From DASPXY01 sp038227745 (GTDB lineage Bacteria; Planctomycetota; Planctomycetia; Gemmatales; Gemmataceae), in NCBI GenBank assembly GCA_038227745.1, contig JBBRPS010000349.1:1-10100 (forward strand): 10,100 nt of DNA. The letters are read 5' to 3'. Under the pieces are notes generated by a model. That model was not told the origin of the DNA and did not search any database. It worked only from the letters and a program-made list of their open reading frames with translations. Numbering within the stretch: the stretch's first letter is position 1; each line of letters begins with the position of its first letter. Both the position numbers and the translations under genes were made by a program. Shown here piece after piece: positions 5,929 through 10,100 of the stretch.

Positions 5929-6819
5929 ATGGCCCCGAACAAACTCCCCCCCCACCGCCGGTGCTGCTTCGTCCTCGCCCTGGCTGGGGCGCTGCTGCCC
6001 GCGAACCGCGTCCGCTCGCAAACTCCCTCGGCCAACTCCCCGGAACTCTGGCGCGCGCCGGTCCTCGGCCGGGAACTGCTGTCGGCATGGATGAAGAACG
6101 AACCGGCGCCCGACCCCATCCCGGTAGGCCGCGCCGCCCGCGTCCGCATGCTTGGCATGATGCCGGGCTTCCTCGCCGACCCGGTCGGCCTCGACAACAG
6201 CGACGACCCCGCCGCGATCAACGACCCGGCCGCCCGCGCCCTTGCAGGCACGGGAAACGACGGGCCGAACTGGCTGCAAGTGGTAATCGGCGACGACAAC
6301 CCCTACTTCGACCTGCGCCAGCCGGGCGACCCGGGCGGCGTGGGGTTCTTCAAGGTCTACTCGCAGCTGCAACTCGTGGACGTCGGCTCGACCAGCGTCT
6401 GCGTGGACCTGCAGGCGGTCACGCCCGCGGGACAGCAGTCGGGCGGCCTGGCCGACGGTCCGACGGTCGTGATGCCCGGCGTGGCGCTGTTCCACGAGTT
6501 GGGGGCCGGCACCGCCCTGCAGGGTTTCGTCGGCCAGCCGATCCGGACGTCCATGCGCTCCGGCGACCCCGTGAACCATCCGATCCGGTACGGGATGGGG
6601 TTCCAGTGCCCGGTGTTCTGCGGCGGTGGCAACCACGACCAGGGCCTGTACTTCTTCATGCAGGCGCTCGGCCGCTACTACTACGAGGGCGAGCGCCCCA
6701 ACGGCCGCGCCGCGAACTGGGATCTTGTGCCGGGCGTGCATTTCCGTCTCAACGACAAGTGCTGGATGTCGCTCGGTGCTTCGAGGAACAGCCTGCTGAC
6801 CTGTTCCTGGCAGTTCTGA
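5929..6819 (+). CDS. secreted, possibly outer-membrane beta-barrel protein of unknown function (296 aa)
   Basis: No family could be named. Residues 1-30 form a signal peptide: basic KLPPHRR, a hydrophobic core (CCFVLALAGALLP at 12-24) and a probable cleavage near RVRS-Q. The mature part contains WRAPVLGRELLSAW and MLGMMPGFLADPVGL. It then becomes rich in alternating, aromatic beta-type segments: GVGFFKVYSQLQLVDV at 138-152, QGLYFFMQALGRYYYEG at 238-254, and WDLVPGVHFRLNDKCWMSLG at 264-283. It ends in TCSWQF; a terminal aromatic residue is typical of outer-membrane barrel proteins. The frame is open back to 5752, but the signal peptide begins at the Met at 5929, so I chose that start despite a poor ribosome site. 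The C1 cluster begins 71 bases downstream on the same strand. A link to C1 metabolism is not shown by the sequence. Confidence 0.75.
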   Translation: MAPNKLPPHRRCCFVLALAGALLPANRVRSQTPSANSPELWRAPVLGRELLSAWMKNEPAPDPIPVGRAARVRMLGMMPGFLADPVGLDNSDDPAAINDPAARALAGTGNDGPNWLQVVIGDDNPYFDLRQPGDPGGVGFFKVYSQLQLVDVGSTSVCVDLQAVTPAGQQSGGLADGPTVVMPGVALFHELGAGTALQGFVGQPIRTSMRSGDPVNHPIRYGMGFQCPVFCGGGNHDQGLYFFMQALGRYYYEGERPNGRAANWDLVPGVHFRLNDKCWMSLGASRNSLLTCSWQF

Positions 6820-6890
6820 CGGCCAGCCTCCGCCGACGCGCCCGCTCGCCGTATACCATCCCTGGGCCGCCCGGGGAGTCGGGGAGCGCG

Positions 6891-8039
6891 ATGGGGCCTC
6901 AGGAATACCTGCTGCTGTTCGGTGCCAGCGCCCGCGCCGCCGCCTTCTCGGCGCTGCGGGCGCGGCTGCGCCCCTGGTGCGCCGACCTCTTCGCGGACGC
7001 CGACCTGCACGCCGCCTGCCCTGCGCTCGCCATTTCCGCCAACGACTATCCGCAAAGGTTCCTGAGCGCCGCCGCCGCCGGCCCGCCCGGGCCGTGGATG
7101 TATACCGGCGGGCTGGAGAACTGCCCGGCGCTGGTGGATGCGCTGACGCGGCTGCGGCCGCTGTGGGGCAACGGCGGCGACGTCCTGCGCCGCGTCCGCT
7201 CACCCTCGGCCCTGGCGGCGCAGCTGCGGGCTGCGGGCCTGCCCTGTCCCCGAGTGCGGACCGACCCGGCCCGTGGCTCTCCGGGTCGCTGGCTGCTCAA
7301 GCCACGCGACGGGACCGGCGGCCGCGGCATCGCCTTCTTCACCGGCACTGTTCCCGCAGGGCGGTCGCGCTGCTACTTGCAGGAGTACGTCGAGGGGTTG
7401 CCGTGTGCGGCGGTCTACGTCGGCCGCGACGGGCGGGCCGTCCTCCTCGGCGTCACACGACAGCTCGTCGGCGAGCCGTGGCTGCACGCCGGCGCCTTCC
7501 ACTACTGCGGCAGTGTCGGCCCGCTCGCTCTCACCCCGGACACGCTTCAGCGATTCCGGCGCCTGGGCGACTGTCTCGCGGAGGCGTTTCACCTGCGCGG
7601 CCTCTTCGGCGTGGACTGCGTGCTGCGCGACGGCGTCCCGTGGCCGGTCGAGGTCAACCCGCGCTACACGGCTTCCGTGGAAATCCTGGAGCACGCCATG
7701 GGCGGCGCCGCACTCGCCTGGCACCGGGCCGTCTTCGACCCCGCCGCCCCGCCCTCGCCGCCGGCGCCACCGCCGATCGTCGCAACCTTTGGCAAGGCCG
7801 TCCTCTTCGCGCAGAATGCCCTCGTGTTCCCCGCGGAGGGGCCCTGGGTGATGGTACTGCGACAGCCGCCCGCGCTCGCCGCGCTCCCGGCGTTCGCGGA
7901 CGTGCCGCCCGCCGGCCAGCACATCGCGAAGGGCCGGCCTGTCCTGACGCTCTTCGCGCGCGGGGACTCGGAACGCGACTGCCTCGAACGGCTACGGCAA
8001 ACCGCGGCAGACCTCGACCGCCGCCTGTCCGGCTCCTAG
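6891..8039 (+). CDS. ATP-grasp ligase, Orf17-like, of the H4MPT-linked C1 cluster (382 aa)
   Basis: This is an ATP-grasp carboxylate-amine ligase. Visible elements are a KPRDGTGGRGI nucleotide-binding loop at 137-147, LQEYVEG at 163-169, FGVDCVLRDG at 239-248 and the metal-binding VEVNPRYTAS at 253-262. A C-terminal segment, ADVPPAGQHIAKGRPVLTLF (336-355), resembles the C-terminal domain of biotin-carboxylase-like ATP-grasp proteins. Its position directly before mch and a RimK-like ligase matches the C1 clusters of methylotrophs and planctomycetes, where an ATP-grasp gene called orf17 accompanies mch, orf5 and fae. The archaeal enzyme tyramine-glutamate ligase (MfnD) of methanofuran synthesis is a relevant ATP-grasp comparison, so ligation of an amino acid in methylofuran or H4MPT assembly is my inference. 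The start at 6891 has GGGGAG upstream; the open frame before it is not homologous. Its reading frame ends 79 bases before mch. Confidence 0.82.
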   Translation: MGPQEYLLLFGASARAAAFSALRARLRPWCADLFADADLHAACPALAISANDYPQRFLSAAAAGPPGPWMYTGGLENCPALVDALTRLRPLWGNGGDVLRRVRSPSALAAQLRAAGLPCPRVRTDPARGSPGRWLLKPRDGTGGRGIAFFTGTVPAGRSRCYLQEYVEGLPCAAVYVGRDGRAVLLGVTRQLVGEPWLHAGAFHYCGSVGPLALTPDTLQRFRRLGDCLAEAFHLRGLFGVDCVLRDGVPWPVEVNPRYTASVEILEHAMGGAALAWHRAVFDPAAPPSPPAPPPIVATFGKAVLFAQNALVFPAEGPWVMVLRQPPALAALPAFADVPPAGQHIAKGRPVLTLFARGDSERDCLERLRQTAADLDRRLSGS

Positions 8040-8103
8040 ATTACACCTACCAGAGTGCGATCAGCGGGGATCGGCCGGACCGGGTGCGGCGGGCCGACAG
8101 CCG

Positions 8104-8110
8104 AAAGGAG
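8104..8110 (+). promoter_or_regulatory. Shine-Dalgarno AAAGGAG supporting the GTG start of mch
   Basis: AAAGGAG lies eight bases before GTG at 8119. The first ATG in the frame is at 8170 (residue 18), inside the conserved N-terminal region, so the GTG is the better start. Confidence 0.75.
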
Positions 8111-8118
8111 AACACGAG

Positions 8119-9114
8119 GTGGCGATCACCCCCACACTCAACGAACGGGCCCAGCGCCTGGCGGACTACATGATCTCGATGGCGGCCGGCCTGCGCGTCG
8201 CGGTGCAGACGACCGCCGCGGGCGCCCGCGTCCTCGACTGCGGTGTCAACGTACACGGCGGCTTGCAGGCGGGCCTGGCCCTGGCGCGCGTCTGCCTCGC
8301 CGGCCTGGCCGAGGTCAGCCTGACGCCCGGCGACGTCGGCGGCGCCTGCCCCCTGGTGCAGGTCGTGACCGATCACCCCGTCGCGGCGTGCATGGCGTCA
8401 CAGTACGCCGGCTGGCCGATTCACCTCGGCGACTATTTCGCGATGGGCTCGGGGCCGATGCGTGCCGCCCACGGTAAGGAGGACCTGTACGACCACATCC
8501 CCGGCCGCGAGCAGGCGCCCGTGGCGGTCGGCGTCCTCGAAACCGGCCAGCTCCCCGGCGAGGATGTCGTCAAGCACATCGCCGCGGCCGCCGGCGTGCC
8601 GGCGAACAAGGTGACCCTGCTCGTCGCCCCGGCATCCAGCCTGGCGGGGACGATCCAGGTCGTGTCGCGCTCGGTCGAGACGGCCCTGCACAAACTGCAC
8701 GAACTGGGCTTCGACCTGAAGCAGATTGTCTCGGCGTTCGGCACGGCGCCGCTGCCGCCGGTCGCGAAGGACGACCTGCATGCGATCGGCCGGACCAACG
8801 ACGCGATCCTCTACGGCGGCCGCGTCACGCTCTGGGTGGACGCCGCCGACGCCGACCTGATGGAGATCGGGCCGAAGGTCCCGTCGTGCGCCCAGGCCGA
8901 TTACGGCGTTCCCTTCGTGGAGATCTTCGAGCGCTACGACCGCGATTTCTACAAGATCGACCGCTTGCTGTTCAGCCCCGCCGAGGTCTTCTTCCACAAC
9001 CTGCGCAGCGGCCGCGGGTTCGAGTACGGCCGGACGAAGCCGGAGGTGCTGTGGCGCTCGTTCTTCCCGGGCGAGGTGAGCGAGGAAGTCCCTGACCCCG
9101 CGAGGCTGGCCTGA
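8119..9114 (+). CDS. mch: methenyltetrahydromethanopterin cyclohydrolase Mch (331 aa)
   Basis: Mch interconverts N5,N10-methenyl-H4MPT and N5-formyl-H4MPT in the cytoplasm. In bacteria this is part of formaldehyde oxidation or detoxification on dephospho-H4MPT. The protein is full length (family about 315-330 residues) and carries the expected blocks: CGVNVHGGLQAG at 41-52, SQYAGWP at 94-100, YFAMGSGPMRA at 106-116, LVAPASSLAGTIQVVSRSVE to HKLHELGFDL over 168-200, GTAPLPPVAKDDLHAIGRTN to ILYGG over 208-234, and FSPAEVFFHNLRSG at 285-298. It starts with GTG behind a strong ribosome site. The next gene starts three bases after its stop, indicating translational coupling. Fae, the methylene-H4MPT dehydrogenase and the formyltransferase complex are not in this window, so they should lie elsewhere. 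Identification is firm; physiological direction is inferred from known bacterial pathways. Confidence 0.96.
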   Translation: MAITPTLNERAQRLADYMISMAAGLRVAVQTTAAGARVLDCGVNVHGGLQAGLALARVCLAGLAEVSLTPGDVGGACPLVQVVTDHPVAACMASQYAGWPIHLGDYFAMGSGPMRAAHGKEDLYDHIPGREQAPVAVGVLETGQLPGEDVVKHIAAAAGVPANKVTLLVAPASSLAGTIQVVSRSVETALHKLHELGFDLKQIVSAFGTAPLPPVAKDDLHAIGRTNDAILYGGRVTLWVDAADADLMEIGPKVPSCAQADYGVPFVEIFERYDRDFYKIDRLLFSPAEVFFHNLRSGRGFEYGRTKPEVLWRSFFPGEVSEEVPDPARLA

Positions 9115-9117
9115 TTC

Positions 9118-9987
9118 ATGAAGCTAGCCCTCCTCGCGGGCGGCGACGGCTGGCACGTGCGCGACCTGCAGCGGGCCGCCGCGGCGCAGGGCCACGAGGC
9201 GCGGCGGGTCGATTTCCGCCGCGTCTGCGCCGGCGTCTCCGGCCCCGGCGATTCGCTGGCCGGCTTCGACGGCGTCCTGGTGCGTACCATGCCGCCCGGT
9301 TCGCTGGAGCAGGTCGTCTTCCGCATGGACGCCCTGCAGCGGTTGCAGGCGCGCGGCGTCGCGGTGCTGAACCCGCCGCCGGCCCTGGAGGCGTGCGTCG
9401 ATAAATACCTCGCCGCGGCGCGGCTGGAAGCGGCGGGGTTGCCGGTGCCGCCGACCGCGGTGTGCCAGCACACCGACGACGCCCTGGAGGCGTTCGCGGC
9501 GCTGGGCGGTGACGTGGTCGTCAAGCCGCTGTTCGGCTCGGAAGGCCGCGGCATGGTGCGCGTCAGTGACCCCGACCTGGCCTGGCGCACCTTCCGCACT
9601 CTGGAACGACTGCAGTGCGTGCTGTACCTGCAGCGCTTCGTTCACCACCCCGGCTGGGACCTGCGCGTCTTCGTGGTCGGCGGCCGCGTGCTGACGGCCA
9701 TGCGGCGTTACGCGCGCGGCGGTTGGCGGACCAACGTGGCCCAGGGCGGCAGGGGCGAACCGGCCCGCGTGACGCCGGAGCAGGAGCGATTGGCCCTGGC
9801 CGCCGCGGAGGCGCTCGGCGCCCCGGTGGCCGGCGTCGATCTGCTCCCCGAGAAGGGCAACTGGTACGTGCTGGAGGTCAACGCCGTGCCCGGCTGGCGG
9901 GCGCTGGCCCCGGTCACCGGCGTGGACGTGGCGGCCGAGGTGGTGCGGTTCCTGGCGCAAACAATCCTGGCGAGCGGGGGGCGTTAG
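9118..9987 (+). CDS. RimK-type ATP-grasp ligase, Orf5-like, coupled to mch (289 aa)
   Basis: This belongs to the RimK/alpha-L-glutamate ligase branch of ATP-grasp enzymes, which form amide bonds with glutamate-like substrates. Key elements are VVKPLFGSEGRGM at 134-146, the adenine-contact region YLQRFVHHPGWDLRVFVVGG (170-189), RTNVAQGG at 204-211, GVDLL at 239-243 and the metal-binding LEVNAVPGW at 252-260. Length is normal for the family. It starts three bases after mch, so the two are probably translated together. In methylotroph C1 clusters a RimK-like gene called orf5 sits beside mch and is tied to H4MPT-dependent metabolism. The archaeal relative MptN adds glutamate to H4MPT. Bacterial dephospho-H4MPT lacks that side chain, so the bacterial substrate may instead be the glutamate chain of methylofuran; this is inference. 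A large hairpin terminator follows. Confidence 0.87.
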   Translation: MKLALLAGGDGWHVRDLQRAAAAQGHEARRVDFRRVCAGVSGPGDSLAGFDGVLVRTMPPGSLEQVVFRMDALQRLQARGVAVLNPPPALEACVDKYLAAARLEAAGLPVPPTAVCQHTDDALEAFAALGGDVVVKPLFGSEGRGMVRVSDPDLAWRTFRTLERLQCVLYLQRFVHHPGWDLRVFVVGGRVLTAMRRYARGGWRTNVAQGGRGEPARVTPEQERLALAAAEALGAPVAGVDLLPEKGNWYVLEVNAVPGWRALAPVTGVDVAAEVVRFLAQTILASGGR

Positions 9988-10003
9988 AGGGGCGCTTTGG
10001 AGT

Positions 10004-10038
10004 GCGGCGCTCGGCGCCGCTTTTCTTTTTTTCTTCTT
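10004..10038 (+). terminator. intrinsic terminator of the C1 cluster
   Basis: A seven-base-pair stem (GCGGCGC, loop TCG, GCGCCGC) at 10004-10020 is followed at once by TTTTCTTTTTTTCTTCTT. This is the classic Rho-independent layout and sits 17 bases after the stop codon of the RimK-like gene. Confidence 0.8.
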
Positions 10039-10052
10039 GCGGCCTGGAACTA

Positions 10053-10084
10053 GAGAAAGAAAGAAAAGCGGCGCCGAGCGCCGC
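10053..10084 (-). terminator. mirror terminator for minus-strand transcription
   Basis: The second arm of the inverted repeat carries the same stem-loop (10068-10084) in opposite orientation, with the purine tract at 10054-10067 reading as a T-rich tract on the minus strand. Together with the plus-strand copy it makes a bidirectional terminator, suggesting a convergent gene just beyond the window. Confidence 0.65.
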
Positions 10085-10100
10085 ACTCCAAAGCCGCCCC

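Larger units (their letters stand above)
9995..10093. repeat. large inverted repeat with 34-bp perfect arms
   Basis: The arm at 9995-10028 (starting CTTTGGAGTGCGGCGCTCGG) is an exact reverse complement of 10060-10093, separated by 31 bases. With one single-base gap the pairing extends about six bases further out (GGGGCG against CGCCCC). Each arm contains its own GC hairpin next to a pyrimidine or purine tract. The element begins directly after the last C1 gene. It may be a dispersed palindromic repeat that has been taken over as a terminator. Confidence 0.85.

Noticed and set aside
5961..6890. 310-codon N-terminal extension of the ATP-grasp ligase
   Set aside because: It overlaps the exported protein gene in another frame and has no ATP-grasp homology; the ATG at 6891 with GGGGAG upstream is the start.
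5800..7203. 467-codon minus-strand open frame
   Set aside because: It is antisense to the exported protein and the ATP-grasp gene and is Arg/Ala-rich with no motif.
1..10100. CRISPR array, tRNA or rRNA genes, transposase or integrase
   Set aside because: No regularly spaced repeats, no cloverleaf-like segment and no recombinase domain in any frame were seen.

Overview
The window is GC-rich and looks like a chromosome fragment from a planctomycete, most likely of the Gemmata/Gemmataceae type. Three things point there. First, an ECF sigma factor carries the long membrane-anchored C-terminal extension typical of that group. Second, a secreted protein has two copies of the planctomycete-specific TIGR03000 domain. 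Third, there is an archaeal-type tetrahydromethanopterin (H4MPT) C1 gene set of the kind known from methylotrophic proteobacteria, planctomycetes and archaea. The identification rests on protein sequence read by eye; no database search was run.

Left part (1-4409), all on the minus strand. From right to left in transcription order it holds a secreted two-domain TIGR03000 protein (3300-4409), BluB, the 5,6-dimethylbenzimidazole synthase of vitamin B12 biosynthesis (2478-3149), and a 734-residue sigma factor (62-2266). The sigma factor continues through one membrane helix into a putative HExxH metallopeptidase domain and a further C-terminal domain. A 20-bp-arm inverted repeat sits between bluB and the sigma gene.

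Middle part (4410-5928), sparse. It holds a 65-residue Cys/His-rich small protein (plus strand) convergent with an 83-residue two-helix membrane protein (minus strand). Beyond these lie about 760 bases with no convincing gene. This stretch contains a perfect 52-bp palindrome flanked by 12-bp direct repeats, and a minus-strand promoter candidate with a perfect TATAAT box that would transcribe through the palindrome towards the membrane protein gene.

Right part (5929-10100), plus strand. A secreted, possibly outer-membrane, protein is followed by a compact C1 cluster: an ATP-grasp ligase (Orf17-like), methenyl-H4MPT cyclohydrolase (mch), and a RimK-type ATP-grasp ligase (Orf5-like). Mch catalyses a step in oxidising formaldehyde-derived C1 units bound to (dephospho-)H4MPT. 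The two ligases are best explained as enzymes that build the H4MPT or methanofuran/methylofuran cofactors by ATP-dependent amide formation, although their exact substrates cannot be read from sequence. The cluster ends in a large inverted repeat whose two arms each contain a GC hairpin plus T-tract, so it looks like a bidirectional terminator.

The strongest candidate for something unusual is the single-polypeptide sigma factor/membrane helix/metallopeptidase. Its topology would place a DNA-binding regulator inside the cell and a protease-like sensor or effector outside.
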